Assembly (NCBI RefSeq): GCF_023015805.1 | Contig: NZ_JALKBA010000001.1 | Location: forward strand, 186,001-250,000 | Direction of reading: 5' to 3' | Length of the DNA stretch: 64,000 bases | Source of the DNA: Cellulophaga sp. F20128 | GTDB taxonomy: Bacteria; Bacteroidota; Bacteroidia; Flavobacteriales; Flavobacteriaceae | Part shown: positions 1 to 8,816 of the stretch, in pieces | How the letters are laid out: every line of letters starts with the position of its first letter | Position numbering within the stretch: the first letter of the stretch is position 1 | Made by a program: the position numbers and the translations under genes | The notes under the pieces: model-generated | Database searches by the model: none | The model's input: the letters and a program-made list of their open reading frames with translations, nothing else | Told to the model about the DNA's origin: nothing

Positions 1-471
1 CGTTTGTTTTGTTTTCACGCCGGCTTTGATGAATTTGTAGATGAATATGCAACAGACGATATAGATACCGATGAATTGTATGATTTAATTGTATCTAACC
101 CTCCCTTTTATGCAGAAGCTGTTCCTAGCGGTAATGAAGCAAGAGACAATGCCCGTCAAAATTCCTCACTTCCCTTTGATGAATTGATCAGCGGTGTCTC
201 AAAATTATTAGCTGAAAACGGACTATTTTCTACCATAATCCCTTTTAAAGAAGAGGAAAATTTCATTGCTATGGCAGCTACATTTCAGCTTTTCCCTAAG
301 CGGATTACTCGTGTGAAAGGGAATGCCACGGCAGAAATTAAACGCAGTCTTCTAGAATTCCAACAAGCAATAATTCCTGTAGAAACTACAGAACTTATAA
401 TAGAGGAAGAGCGACATCAATACACCAAAGACTACATTGACCTTACTAAAGATTTTTATTTAAAAATGTAA
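1..471 (+). CDS. trmN6: tRNA1(Val) (adenine-N6)-methyltransferase, C-terminal part
   Basis: This is the 3' part of a gene that enters from the left; the frame is open from the first base, so the start lies outside. It encodes a SAM-dependent class I methyltransferase. The visible motif SNPPFY, about 30 residues in, is the NPPF/Y signature of N6-adenine methyltransferases. The downstream part reads well as the C-terminal half of the YfiC/TrmN6 family, which methylates A37 of tRNA1(Val). The SAM-binding glycine loop is upstream of the window, so the assignment rests on the NPPF motif and overall family resemblance. About 60 bases separate it from the next gene, which has its own promoter. Confidence 0.75.
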   Translation, partial: RLFCFHAGFDEFVDEYATDDIDTDELYDLIVSNPPFYAEAVPSGNEARDNARQNSSLPFDELISGVSKLLAENGLFSTIIPFKEEENFIAMAATFQLFPKRITRVKGNATAEIKRSLLEFQQAIIPVETTELIIEEERHQYTKDYIDLTKDFYLKM

Positions 472-481
472 CAGCGTGACT

Positions 482-512
482 TTGTAATGTTATATTTCTT
501 TACATATCTTTG
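482..512 (+). promoter_or_regulatory. Bacteroidota-type promoter of gcdH
   Basis: TTG at 482-484 lies 20 bases before TATCTTTG at 505-512. This matches the Bacteroidota -33/-7 pattern (TTG, about 19-21 bases, TAnnTTTG). It ends 22 bases before the gcdH ATG, so the leader would be short. Confidence 0.6.
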
Positions 513-534
513 ATTGTAATCAGAACACATAGCT

Positions 535-1713
535 ATGAAGCCCGATTTATTTGAAGCACCAGATTATTACAATATCGATGATTTACTATCTGAAGAGCAC
601 AAACTAGTAAGAGATGCAGCCCGACAGTGGGTTAAAAGAGACGTTTCTCCTATCATTGAAGAATACGCCCAAAAGGCAGAATTCCCCAAGCAAATAATTA
701 GCGGATTGGCAGAAATTGGCGCTTTTGGCCCTTATATTCCTGAAGAATATGGCGGCGCAGGTTTGGATCAAATTAGCTACGGCTTAATCATGCAAGAAAT
801 AGAGCGTGGTGATAGTGGAGTTCGCTCTACGGCCTCCGTACAATCGTCTTTAGTCATGTATCCAATTTACACCTACGGCACAGAAGAACAACGTAAAAAA
901 TACCTACCTAAACTTGCCAGTGGGGAGTTTATGGGAAGTTTTGGATTAACAGAACCCAACCACGGATCTAACCCCAGTGGGATGGAAACCAAATATAAAG
1001 ATATGGGCGATCACTATCTTTTAAATGGTGCCAAATTATGGATCTCAAATTCCCCGTTTTGTGATATCGCCGTTGTTTGGGCAAAAAATGAAGATGGACG
1101 CATACATGGCCTTATTGTAGAACGCGGAATGGAAGGCTTCTCTACTCCCGAAACCCATAACAAATGGTCCTTACGTGCATCTGCAACTGGTGAGCTTATT
1201 TTTGACAATGTAAAAATTCCCAAAGAAAACTTACTACCCAACAAAAGTGGTTTAGGCGCCCCATTGGGATGTTTAGATTCTGCTCGCTATGGTATTGCCT
1301 GGGGTGCCATTGGTGCCGCAATGGACTGCTATGATACCGCTTTACGATATGCCAAGGAGCGTATTCAATTTGGCAAACCTATTGGAGCCTACCAATTGCA
1401 ACAAAAGAAGCTGGCAGAAATGATTACCGAAATTACCAAAGCACAATTGTTAGTCTTGCGTCTGGGTCAATTAAAAAATCAAGGCAAAGCAACAACGGCT
1501 CAAATATCAATGGCCAAACGTAATAATGTAGACATGGCACTAACGATAGCCAGAGAAGCAAGACAAGTTTTAGGTGCTATGGGTATAACAGGAGAATACA
1601 GCATAATGAGGCATATGATGAATCTAGAAAGTGTTATAACTTATGAAGGAACACATGATATCCACTTATTAATTACGGGAATGGATATAACAGGTCTAAA
1701 TGCTTTTAAGTAG
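535..1713 (+). CDS. gcdH: Glutaryl-CoA dehydrogenase (acyl-CoA dehydrogenase family)
   Basis: FAD-dependent acyl-CoA dehydrogenase of 392 residues, the usual length. It most resembles glutaryl-CoA dehydrogenase, which oxidises and decarboxylates glutaryl-CoA to crotonyl-CoA in lysine/tryptophan breakdown. Supporting features are the segment GDSGVRSTASVQSSLVMYPI, typical of this subfamily, the FAD/substrate motif GLTEPNHGSNP, and the C-terminal YEGTHDIHLL with the catalytic base at about Glu371. The end DITGLNAF is also typical of GCDH. It appears to be a single gene with its own promoter (482-512). The start ATG is followed directly by the expected N-terminal alpha-helical domain. A general acyl-CoA dehydrogenase is the main alternative. 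Confidence 0.9.
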   Translation: MKPDLFEAPDYYNIDDLLSEEHKLVRDAARQWVKRDVSPIIEEYAQKAEFPKQIISGLAEIGAFGPYIPEEYGGAGLDQISYGLIMQEIERGDSGVRSTASVQSSLVMYPIYTYGTEEQRKKYLPKLASGEFMGSFGLTEPNHGSNPSGMETKYKDMGDHYLLNGAKLWISNSPFCDIAVVWAKNEDGRIHGLIVERGMEGFSTPETHNKWSLRASATGELIFDNVKIPKENLLPNKSGLGAPLGCLDSARYGIAWGAIGAAMDCYDTALRYAKERIQFGKPIGAYQLQQKKLAEMITEITKAQLLVLRLGQLKNQGKATTAQISMAKRNNVDMALTIAREARQVLGAMGITGEYSIMRHMMNLESVITYEGTHDIHLLITGMDITGLNAFK

Positions 1714-1790
1714 TTCTAAAATTTTTACTATCTTTACACATTCTAAATAAGGTTTTTGCCTTTTTTGAATAAAATCTACAATGATAGCTT

Positions 1791-1937
1791 ATGGAAACCA
1801 TACAAACCGTACTTGTTTTTATTACCACAGCCATAGCTTTTGGGTATTTGGCCAAGAAATTTTTTCTTCCAAAATCACTCTTTTCCTCTAAAAAAAATAA
1901 AAAATCATGCGGAACTGATGATTGTGGATGTAATTAG
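1791..1937 (+). CDS. FeoB-associated-type Cys-rich small membrane protein
   Basis: A 48-residue protein read from the gap after gcdH. Residues 5-22 form one hydrophobic membrane segment (TVLVFITTAIAFGYLAKK). A short basic linker follows, then a cysteine tail ending CGTDDCGCN. This layout matches the small 'FeoB-associated Cys-rich membrane protein' family. Those proteins usually sit beside the ferrous iron transporter FeoB, and their Cys cluster is thought to relate to iron handling. No feoA or feoB lies within the window. It has its own ATG and TAG stop, with no overlap. The rest of the 1714-2174 gap (1938-2174) shows no further gene; a weak TATCTTTA near 1730 could be its promoter. Confidence 0.7.
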   Translation: METIQTVLVFITTAIAFGYLAKKFFLPKSLFSSKKNKKSCGTDDCGCN

Positions 1938-2174
1938 TTACAGTATGTCTTTCTCCCTTCTTTTTTCCTAATTTTCTCTTAATTACGTTAATAAAAAACT
2001 AATTCTGTATTAAAACTATCCAAAAATTTAGTTTTTCAAGCTGCGGATTGTCTTAATTAGCAACGCGCTAAAACCAAAACAATTCATTCAAATTAATTTT
2101 ACAGCACAGTCAGGCAACACTATTAAGCATAGCGTCGTCTTCCATATAGATTACTAGTAACCGATACTGAAAAC

Positions 2175-3692
2175 ATGTATAAAACTACACAACTGATTAT
2201 AATCTTTTTTACAATTACAATATTCCATACAGGCCATACTCAAACCCTAAATGCGAGTATAGAAGATTCCAAAACCAACCAACCTATTCCGTATGTGACC
2301 GTGGTTTTGTCTAACAAAAAGGGAGTCATCACCAATGAAGAAGGTCGTTTCTCTTTGTCAATCACAAACAGTACAGAAAAAGATTCCCTTTTTATTTCCT
2401 GTATTGGATACGAATCTATTGCTACTCCAGTGCTAGAAATTAAAGATTCCATTATCTATATGGTTCCTAAAACAATAGAACTAAAAGAGGTTTTAGTATC
2501 CAACAAGAATTATACAGCAGAAGAAATTATTGATCTCGTAAAAGACAGTCTTGATAAAAATTACAACAAAGATTATACAAAAAAGAAAATCTTCTTCAGG
2601 GAGTCTTACCACCAAAATTTAGACAAAACAAACTATACTTTTATGAAATCTACCATAGAAGAGTTGAACAAAGAATTTTTAGATAGTGTTTTACGGTCAG
2701 TTCCCAAAAGAGACAATAGTTATTCGGAAATACTATGTGATTTATACGGGAATTACAATAGGGACGAACTTAAAATAAACACTTTAAAGGCATGTAGACT
2801 CTATGACAAAAATAGCGAGTTAGACATCACAAAACTGGAAGAAAAGTTCAATGATATCATTAAAAAAAATGTAAAACCCGGCTCCTACTTTAAAATAAAA
2901 TCTGGCATTTTTGGCACCAAAATAGATGCGAAAGAAATGGGAATTGCAGACGTACAAAAAGACAGTATTGCTTTAAAAAAAGAACTAGAAGAACGAAAAA
3001 AACGTGAAGAAGCCAGAAAAAATCATTATTCCACTTGGAAAAAAAACAGCCTAAGTTCCCAATTTAAAAACCTCATCTTTATGGAGGATTCAGATATTAA
3101 CGTAGTCCATAAATCTGGCAGGTATGAGTTTGAATTAGAAGATTATACATATTTGGGTGATGCTCCAGTATATGTCTTAACTTTTGAGCCAAAAAGAGGG
3201 GCAGATTACAAAGGTAAATTGTATGTAAATGCTGATGATTTTGCCATCATTAGAATAGATTATGAAAATGTAAAAAATCTAAAAAACATAAAACTATTCG
3301 GAATTTCATACCAAGAAAACATTTCCCGAGGCAAGATGATTTTTTCAAAAAACAAGGCCAATACCTACGATTTACAATTTTACGAAAAAGAAATAGGTAG
3401 TAGAGCAGGTATCGATAGACCCTTAAAAATCATTGAAAAAAATAGAATAGTAAAGGGAAAAAATAGACAAAACGAACTCTATGTGAAATTAGATATGGCG
3501 GTTAGCAATATTAATAAATATGAGATTGTGATTTTTGATACTTCTCCTATTTCCGAAGCGCAATTTGTAAATTATACGGAGGAGAATAAAATTAGCCCAA
3601 TACACTTAAACAAATACGACCCTGAATTCTGGAAGGGCCACAACATTATGGAACCCAATATGGCCATTCGGGATTTTACCGCGGAGGAGTAA
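2175..3692 (+). CDS. Exported carboxypeptidase-regulatory-like domain protein
   Basis: A 505-residue exported protein. Residues 1-22 are a signal peptide ending near HTGHTQ. Residues 24-105 form a CarboxypepD_reg-like beta-sandwich (ASIEDSKTNQPIPYVTVV, then ITNEEGRFSLSI), the module that also starts SusC proteins. The rest is a lysine-rich helical stretch (about 115-290) and a beta-rich C-terminal half with YKGKLYVNADDFAIIRIDY. This resembles Bacteroidota proteins that pair such a module with an outer-membrane or periplasmic beta domain (DUF5686-like context). No catalytic motif is visible and the function is unknown. It ends 12 bases from a convergent gene. Confidence 0.7.
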   Translation: MYKTTQLIIIFFTITIFHTGHTQTLNASIEDSKTNQPIPYVTVVLSNKKGVITNEEGRFSLSITNSTEKDSLFISCIGYESIATPVLEIKDSIIYMVPKTIELKEVLVSNKNYTAEEIIDLVKDSLDKNYNKDYTKKKIFFRESYHQNLDKTNYTFMKSTIEELNKEFLDSVLRSVPKRDNSYSEILCDLYGNYNRDELKINTLKACRLYDKNSELDITKLEEKFNDIIKKNVKPGSYFKIKSGIFGTKIDAKEMGIADVQKDSIALKKELEERKKREEARKNHYSTWKKNSLSSQFKNLIFMEDSDINVVHKSGRYEFELEDYTYLGDAPVYVLTFEPKRGADYKGKLYVNADDFAIIRIDYENVKNLKNIKLFGISYQENISRGKMIFSKNKANTYDLQFYEKEIGSRAGIDRPLKIIEKNRIVKGKNRQNELYVKLDMAVSNINKYEIVIFDTSPISEAQFVNYTEENKISPIHLNKYDPEFWKGHNIMEPNMAIRDFTAEE

Positions 3693-3704
3693 GAAGTACG
3701 AAAC

Positions 3705-4079
3705 TTATAAAAAACTTACTAGCAAAAGCCACCAACCAATTACGAGCAGTAAACCGCCCAAAGGAGTAATGGGCCCCAGGACCTTAATTTTCTTTCCTTT
3801 GGAAGCAGTAATACAGAGACCATAAATACTAAAGGAGAATAAAAAGGTTCCCAGAATAAAGGCATAAGCCATATATACTTCTATGGAGGAGGTGAAACTA
3901 AGATTAAAGCCTAACAACAATAACAAAAGCGCATGATACATTTGATACTTTACCCCAGTTTCAAAACTTTTTAGTTGATCAACTGTACAGGTTTTCTTTA
4001 ATGCATGTGCACCAAATGCTCCAAAAATAACGGCTAGTAAACCGTATAAAACGGCAAATACTTTGACTGTAACTATCAT
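3705..4079 (-). CDS. DUF423 family small membrane protein
   Basis: A 124-residue inner-membrane protein with about four hydrophobic helices. The N-terminal motif AVIFGAFGAHALKK is the hallmark of the DUF423 (YgdD-like) family, whose function is unknown. The open frame extends to 4097 but begins there with TTG. The ATG at 4079 gives the normal family length and start, so it is preferred. The protein ends with a final helix (LLVIGWWLLLVSFL). The next gene upstream on the same strand ends 33 bases away, so the two may be co-transcribed. Confidence 0.85.
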   Translation of the reverse strand: MIVTVKVFAVLYGLLAVIFGAFGAHALKKTCTVDQLKSFETGVKYQMYHALLLLLLGFNLSFTSSIEVYMAYAFILGTFLFSFSIYGLCITASKGKKIKVLGPITPLGGLLLVIGWWLLLVSFL

Positions 4080-4112
4080 AAAAAGGAATTTATTCAAAGA
4101 TTTAGGAGGCTT

Positions 4113-4544
4113 TTACTTCAGTTTGGCCAGGCTATCAATTTTTTGAGAAAATAAGCTGTAAATTTTTTGGGTCTCTAGAGAATCTGACACATTAAAAAAC
4201 AATTGCAAGGAATCTTTGTAGGTAACTTTCACTTTTTGCCTCGTTAATTTATCTACAAAAATATACACCTCAGTCTTGTGAATAGAATCTTTAAAAATAC
4301 CTTTCTCAATTTCTTTTACTGAAAATCCATTGATCCGTTCCAAGGATGGAATTTTATCTACCATGCTTACGGCATTCACCTCTGAAAACTTAAGTTCTTT
4401 ATAATAGATACCCGAAAGTATTTTAAATTGTTCCCCATCAATCTTTATCCAGTTTTTAGAATGAACTACAAAAGCAATAGCCACCACAATAAGTGAGAGT
4501 ACAATTAAAGTATTCCAAAACCAGTTTCTTTTTTTATTTGTCAT
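4113..4544 (-). CDS. Membrane-anchored PH-like domain protein, unknown function
   Basis: A 143-residue protein. Residues 8-29 are a single membrane anchor and the remainder is a small soluble domain on the outer side. The domain begins WIKIDGEQFKILSGIYYKEL and has alternating beta strands and a C-terminal helix. This pattern is reminiscent of bacterial PH-like domains that follow a membrane segment, but the match is loose. It lies just downstream of the metal-uptake operon (53 bases) and just upstream of the DUF423 gene. No catalytic residues are evident. Confidence 0.5.
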   Translation of the reverse strand: MTNKKRNWFWNTLIVLSLIVVAIAFVVHSKNWIKIDGEQFKILSGIYYKELKFSEVNAVSMVDKIPSLERINGFSVKEIEKGIFKDSIHKTEVYIFVDKLTRQKVKVTYKDSLQLFFNVSDSLETQKIYSLFSQKIDSLAKLK

Positions 4545-4597
4545 GGTATGCGCGAATGTACAACAGATTCAACTTGTAAAAAAATACCACTTAAAAA

Positions 4598-5758
4598 TTA
4601 CCCTCGAAACAAAAAGAAATCTTCTTTCATTTTTTCTATTGCCACAGTACTATTTGTTGTGATATAATCAATTGCTTTTTCGGTAAATCCTTTCCCTTTT
4701 TCTGTCAGGGAAATGATGTCGTCAGAAATAACGATCATATTGTTTTTTAGCGCCAAATCGAGCACTGTTTTCGATTGTATTTTACCCCAGTTAATATGTT
4801 CCCGTAAATGATTAATATGGCGCTCCGATTCTTCAGAATGATTTTGTAAATGCAGCATAAAGGTAAGCAAATGCACTTCTGCTTGTTGTCTTTTTTGTCG
4901 GAACAAGACCGCGACTAATCCTTTGTTAGGCGCAAATAAATACACCAAGAGAAATAAGAGTCCCAATACGGTAGTCATAGACCCCGCAATGGAAGCATCC
5001 AAATAATGGGCAACCCAGTAGCCACCAATGGAAGAAGACACTCCTGCAATTACGGCAATAACCAACATTTTTTTTAGGTTATTGGTGAGTAAATATGCAA
5101 TTGCCGCGGGAGCAATCATTAACGCTACAACCAAAATAGCACCAACGGCATCAAAAGCACCAACAGTTGTGATAGACGCAACAGACATTAAACCATAGTG
5201 TAATACTAGCGGAGAAAAACCCAATGTGGCTGCCAGTTGTTTATCAAACGTACTAATTTTTAATTCTTTAAAAAAGGTAACTAATAAAATTACAGTGACG
5301 GTAACGATAATCCCAATGACCCAAAGTGATTTGGCCCCCAAGTCCATTCCGTTCATCAAGACCCTATCAAAAGGGGCAAATGCCAGTTCTCCCAACAAAA
5401 CAGCATCCACATCTAAATGTACATCATTGGCATTTTTGGCTATTAGAATTACGCCAATACTAAACAAGGCTGGAAAAACTAAACCAATTGCCGTGTCTTT
5501 TTTTACCAAACCCGTTTTTTGTATAAATTCGACCATAATTACAGTGATTACCCCAGTTATAGCTGCCAACAATATTAGCCAAGGCGAGTTTAGGTCTTCG
5601 GTTAAAAAGAAACCTACCACCAGACCCGGTAAGATAGAATGACTAATGGCATCACTAATCATGGCCATCTTACGGAGCACCAAAAAAGTTCCCGGAATAG
5701 CACATGCTATGGCTACCAAACTAGCGATAAGTTGTATTTCTATTTGTGCGCTACTCAT
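4598..5758 (-). CDS. Metal ABC transporter permease with C-terminal winged-helix tail (second permease)
   Basis: Inner-membrane permease of the ABC-3 family (MntD/TroD/ZnuB type), which moves Mn, Fe or Zn inward. The ATG at 5758 (MSSAQIEIQLI) gives 386 residues. A longer frame to 5797 lies mostly inside the previous gene. About eight membrane helices span residues 6-280, with the family segment KMAMISDAISHSILPGLVVG near the N-terminus. The last 100 or so residues are not membrane: they read HINHLREHINWGKIQSKTVL and later ISLTEKGKGFTEKA, a winged-helix shape like DtxR-type repressors. The gene overlaps the preceding permease by 8 bases, which implies coupled translation. Confidence 0.85.
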   Translation of the reverse strand: MSSAQIEIQLIASLVAIACAIPGTFLVLRKMAMISDAISHSILPGLVVGFFLTEDLNSPWLILLAAITGVITVIMVEFIQKTGLVKKDTAIGLVFPALFSIGVILIAKNANDVHLDVDAVLLGELAFAPFDRVLMNGMDLGAKSLWVIGIIVTVTVILLVTFFKELKISTFDKQLAATLGFSPLVLHYGLMSVASITTVGAFDAVGAILVVALMIAPAAIAYLLTNNLKKMLVIAVIAGVSSSIGGYWVAHYLDASIAGSMTTVLGLLFLLVYLFAPNKGLVAVLFRQKRQQAEVHLLTFMLHLQNHSEESERHINHLREHINWGKIQSKTVLDLALKNNMIVISDDIISLTEKGKGFTEKAIDYITTNSTVAIEKMKEDFFLFRG

Positions 5759-6875
5759 TTTCCTCTGATTGATTATACAAATTTGCTGCCTTTTCAAAAC
5801 CTTTTTCCGTAAGGGACCACATGGATTTATTAAGTGTTATATACTCCCTATCTTCCAGTTTTTGAAGCGATTTTCTTGTAAACCCCTGAAAGCTATTTAA
5901 TATTTTTATGGCGTGTGGATGGTCAATATTTTCATGTGTTTTAACAATATGGTACATAAATGCCAGCGTTTTGTTTAATTGTAAATCTTTCCGATTGTTC
6001 CAATACCGAATTTCACGGAACAATAATCCTCTTTTAGGGGAAAAAACAAAGGATATCAATACAAAAACAGCCGCAATTAATACAATTACCGGGCCCGTAG
6101 ACAGGTTGTTTGCACTTGCACTAATTGCAGTTCCTAAAACCCCTGAAGTGGCTCCGAAAATTGCTGCAAGACCCACCATTACACTTAAACTATTAGTCCA
6201 TTGCCGCGCCGCCGCCGCTGGTGCTAATAACATAGCACTCATTAACACAACACCGACTGTCTGTAAGCCAACTACAATAGATACTACTATAAAAAAAGTA
6301 ATTAGAACATCTAAAAACTTTATATTGAACCCTAAAGATTTTGTATAGTCGGCATCAAAAAGCATCAGCTTTAATTCTTTCCAAAAAACAAGCAGTACCA
6401 ACAAACTTAATCCAGCGATAACACACATGGTCCAAACATCACTAGTCAATAAGGTTGCTGCCTGCCCAAACAAATATTTATCCAGTCCGGCTTGATTGGC
6501 ATTGGGCATTTTTTGGATAAATGTGAGCAAGAGCATTCCAAAACCAAAAAACAATGACAAAATTAAACCTAAAGCAGTGTCCGATTTTAAATGGGTGTTT
6601 TTAACAATTCCTCTTATCCAAAATGTACCTACCAAGCCACTTATTAGGGCGCCTATAAGTAAGGTATTACTGTCTTTAGACCCCGTAATTAAAAAGGCCA
6701 ATGCAATTCCCGGCAATGCTGCATGCGAGATTGCATCTCCTAACAAACTCTGTTTACGCAATACGGCAAAACTCCCCAACATACCACACAATGCTCCCAA
6801 AACCGCAGTCCCTAAGGTGATGGTTTGCAAGGTATAATCTGTAAAAAGTAAATCTATGTATTCTGTGAAATTCAA
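5751..6875 (-). CDS. Metal ABC transporter permease with C-terminal winged-helix tail (first permease)
   Basis: ABC-3 family permease (MntC/TroC type) of 374 residues with about eight membrane helices. The family segment RKQSLLGDAISHAALPGIAL lies near residue 41. After the last helix (about residue 290) comes a cytoplasmic domain of about 85 residues, with HAIKILNSFQGFTRKSLQKL and then WSLTEKGFEKA, which resembles a winged-helix repressor domain. The same arrangement is known as the YtgC-YtgR fusion of Chlamydia. The start is a TTG: an in-frame stop lies eight codons upstream and no ATG occurs between. The gene forms a complex with the second permease and the ATPase. Confidence 0.85.
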   Translation of the reverse strand: MNFTEYIDLLFTDYTLQTITLGTAVLGALCGMLGSFAVLRKQSLLGDAISHAALPGIALAFLITGSKDSNTLLIGALISGLVGTFWIRGIVKNTHLKSDTALGLILSLFFGFGMLLLTFIQKMPNANQAGLDKYLFGQAATLLTSDVWTMCVIAGLSLLVLLVFWKELKLMLFDADYTKSLGFNIKFLDVLITFFIVVSIVVGLQTVGVVLMSAMLLAPAAAARQWTNSLSVMVGLAAIFGATSGVLGTAISASANNLSTGPVIVLIAAVFVLISFVFSPKRGLLFREIRYWNNRKDLQLNKTLAFMYHIVKTHENIDHPHAIKILNSFQGFTRKSLQKLEDREYITLNKSMWSLTEKGFEKAANLYNQSEENE

Positions 6876-6889
6876 AGCAAGATTAGTTT

Positions 6890-7108
6890 TTAGAGGTTAG
6901 TATTTTTAGTTCTTAACTGTTTATCTGTATCAGACGAGCCTTCGGCAATACTTAAGGCAATGGATGTAGGGGCTTTAGTAAACGGAGAACAAAATGCATA
7001 ATCCTCATTTTTTGGAAAGTTTTTACACCTTCCGTATGATAAAGAAACAAAATCCAATGCTTTTTCATTCATCGTTAAATCTTCAAATCTAAATTTTATC
7101 TCAGCCAT
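6890..7108 (-). pseudogene. Remnant of a four-helix-bundle (S23-type) protein gene
   Basis: An open frame of 72 codons from the ATG at 7108 (81 from a TTG at 7135). The start MAEIKFRFEDLT and the later PTSIALSIAEGSSDTDKQ match the N-terminal half of the small four-helix-bundle proteins often called S23 or 'four helix bundle protein', which are normally about 115-125 residues. Here the protein stops about 10 residues after the AEGS motif, so the last two helices are missing. Some conserved positions are altered: the usual IW after FEDLT is missing. It sits inside the metal-uptake operon between ATPase and permease, where no such gene is expected. A short but still expressed protein cannot be excluded. 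Confidence 0.6.
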
Positions 7109-7141
7109 TTTGCCACCTTCTAAATTACGATCCACTACAAT

Positions 7142-7879
7142 CTATTCTTGCACACTAACCTTATAATTAATTCCGTAGGTCTTTGTTAAATTCCCATCAT
7201 TAAAAATATCTTTAACAGGGCCAGTTGCAATCTTTTTTACGTTTAAAAAAGTAACCCAGTCAAAATATTCCGGTACAGTTTGCAAATCATGATGCACCAC
7301 AATTAGCGTCTTGCCTGCTTTTCGCAGTTCTTTTAAGATATTTATAATTGCCCTTTCGGTGGTTGCATCTACCCCCTGAAAAGGCTCATCCATTAAATAA
7401 ATACTTGCATTTTGAACCAAGGCCCTTGCTAAGAAAATACGCTGTTGTTGTCCGCCACTTAACTGACTAATTTGTCTTGATTTAAAGGATAACATCCCTA
7501 CCTTTTCGAGCGCCTCTAAGGATGCTTTTTTTTCTTTTTGCCCTGGCCTTTTAATCCATCCTAAACTACCATAAGTACCCATCATTACAACATCTAATGC
7601 CGTTGTTGGAAAATCCCAATCTACACTTCCCTTTTGCGGTACGTACGCCACCTCTTTATGTTGTTTGCTGTAGGGTTTTCCAAATATTTTTACGCTTCCC
7701 GCAATAGGCTTTATAATACCTAAAATTGATTTAATTAGGGTAGATTTACCTGCCCCATTAGGCCCAACAATAGCCATAAGTACACCTTCCGGTATCGCTA
7801 AATCGATATCCCACAAAACAGGCTTATAGTTATAGGCAACCGTTAAATCATCTACTGTAATGGCGTATTTTTCTTCCAT
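7142..7879 (-). CDS. Metal ABC transporter ATP-binding protein
   Basis: Cytoplasmic ATPase of a Mn/Fe/Zn importer (MntB/TroB type), 245 residues. Walker A is [10 protein letters not shown] near residue 39, the ABC signature is LSGGQQQR, and Walker B is IYLMDEPF, followed by the switch histidine in VVHHDLQTV. It follows the solute-binding protein gene by 6 bases and is in the order binding protein, ATPase, permease, permease usual for this family. The following gene is the four-helix-bundle remnant, so the distance to the first permease is longer than normal. Confidence 0.92.
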   Translation of the reverse strand: MEEKYAITVDDLTVAYNYKPVLWDIDLAIPEGVLMAIVGPNGAGKSTLIKSILGIIKPIAGSVKIFGKPYSKQHKEVAYVPQKGSVDWDFPTTALDVVMMGTYGSLGWIKRPGQKEKKASLEALEKVGMLSFKSRQISQLSGGQQQRIFLARALVQNASIYLMDEPFQGVDATTERAIINILKELRKAGKTLIVVHHDLQTVPEYFDWVTFLNVKKIATGPVKDIFNDGNLTKTYGINYKVSVQE

Positions 7880-7885
7880 TTGTTT

Positions 7886-8809
7886 TTATTTTAAAGCCGT
7901 AACAATTGTAGTTACATTGTAGGTAAACATTCCTATATAGGTACCTTCTTTAGTGCCCATATCTCCTAATGCATCAGAGAATAAAGTGCCTCCAATGGTT
8001 ACATTAAAGCCTGTAGACTGAACAGAGGCCTGTAGCGCCTCAATGGTTCTTTTTGGAACAGAACTTTCTACAAAAATAGATTTTACTTGTTTTTCTATAA
8101 TGAACTGGGATAATTCCTGTACATCTTGAACTCCAGCCTCTGTTGCCGTTGATAAGCCTTGCAAACCTACCACTTGAAAACCATAGGATTTTCCAAAATA
8201 ACTAAAGGCATCATGGGCGGTCACTAAAATTCTTTTCTCAACTGGCAATTGGTCTATCGTTGCTTTTATGTCTGCATCTAAAGCATTTAGTTTTTCTATA
8301 TACACCTTACTATTTTCCTTATAAACAGTCGCATTTTCGGGGTCTACTTTTATTAGTTCTTGGGCCACATAGCTCGTAATTTGCTTCCAAAAGTCCACAT
8401 TAAACCAAATATGCGGATCGTAATTGGATGCAAAATATTCTGAACCTATGAGTTCTTTTTCATTTATGGCATTTGAAACTGCCACCGTTTTTTTACCCGT
8501 TTTCTCCATTTTCTCAAAAACAGAAACGAGCTTCCCTTCTAAGTGCAAACCACCATAAAAAACAATGTCTGCATTGACCAATTTGGTTACATCCCCTTCA
8601 CTCGCTTTATACAAATGAGGATCTACCCCACTCCCCATTAAACCAACTACGTTGACAGCATCACCTCCCACATTCTGAAGTAAATCTGTAATCATTGTTG
8701 TGGTGGTAACTATGTTTAATTTCCCGTTTGTTTCTTTATTAGAATTCGTTTTACAGCCTGCCAAGGACAGGACTAGAATACTCATTATAAAATATGCTGT
8801 TTTTTTCAT
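7886..8809 (-). CDS. Metal ABC transporter solute-binding lipoprotein
   Basis: Cluster A-I substrate-binding lipoprotein (PsaA/MntA/ZnuA family), 307 residues. It has a signal peptide with lipobox LSLAGC (Cys at about 19). The expected metal ligands are present in order: His in GVDPHLY, His in YDPHIWF, Glu in FVESSVPKR and Asp near the C-terminus in TLFSDALGDMG. The His, His, Glu, Asp set favours Mn or Fe over Zn. There is no His-rich loop as in ZnuA. It captures the metal in the periplasm for the ATPase and permeases encoded downstream. Confidence 0.9.
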   Translation of the reverse strand: MKKTAYFIMSILVLSLAGCKTNSNKETNGKLNIVTTTTMITDLLQNVGGDAVNVVGLMGSGVDPHLYKASEGDVTKLVNADIVFYGGLHLEGKLVSVFEKMEKTGKKTVAVSNAINEKELIGSEYFASNYDPHIWFNVDFWKQITSYVAQELIKVDPENATVYKENSKVYIEKLNALDADIKATIDQLPVEKRILVTAHDAFSYFGKSYGFQVVGLQGLSTATEAGVQDVQELSQFIIEKQVKSIFVESSVPKRTIEALQASVQSTGFNVTIGGTLFSDALGDMGTKEGTYIGMFTYNVTTIVTALK

Positions 8810-8816
8810 TTTAAAT

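Noticed and set aside
5226-5642. 138-codon plus-strand frame opposite the second permease
   Set aside because: It is a shadow of the permease gene: the minus frame has clear ABC-3 family sequence and this one shows no protein character. The plus-strand frames at 5908-6348 and 6496-6837 are rejected for the same reason.
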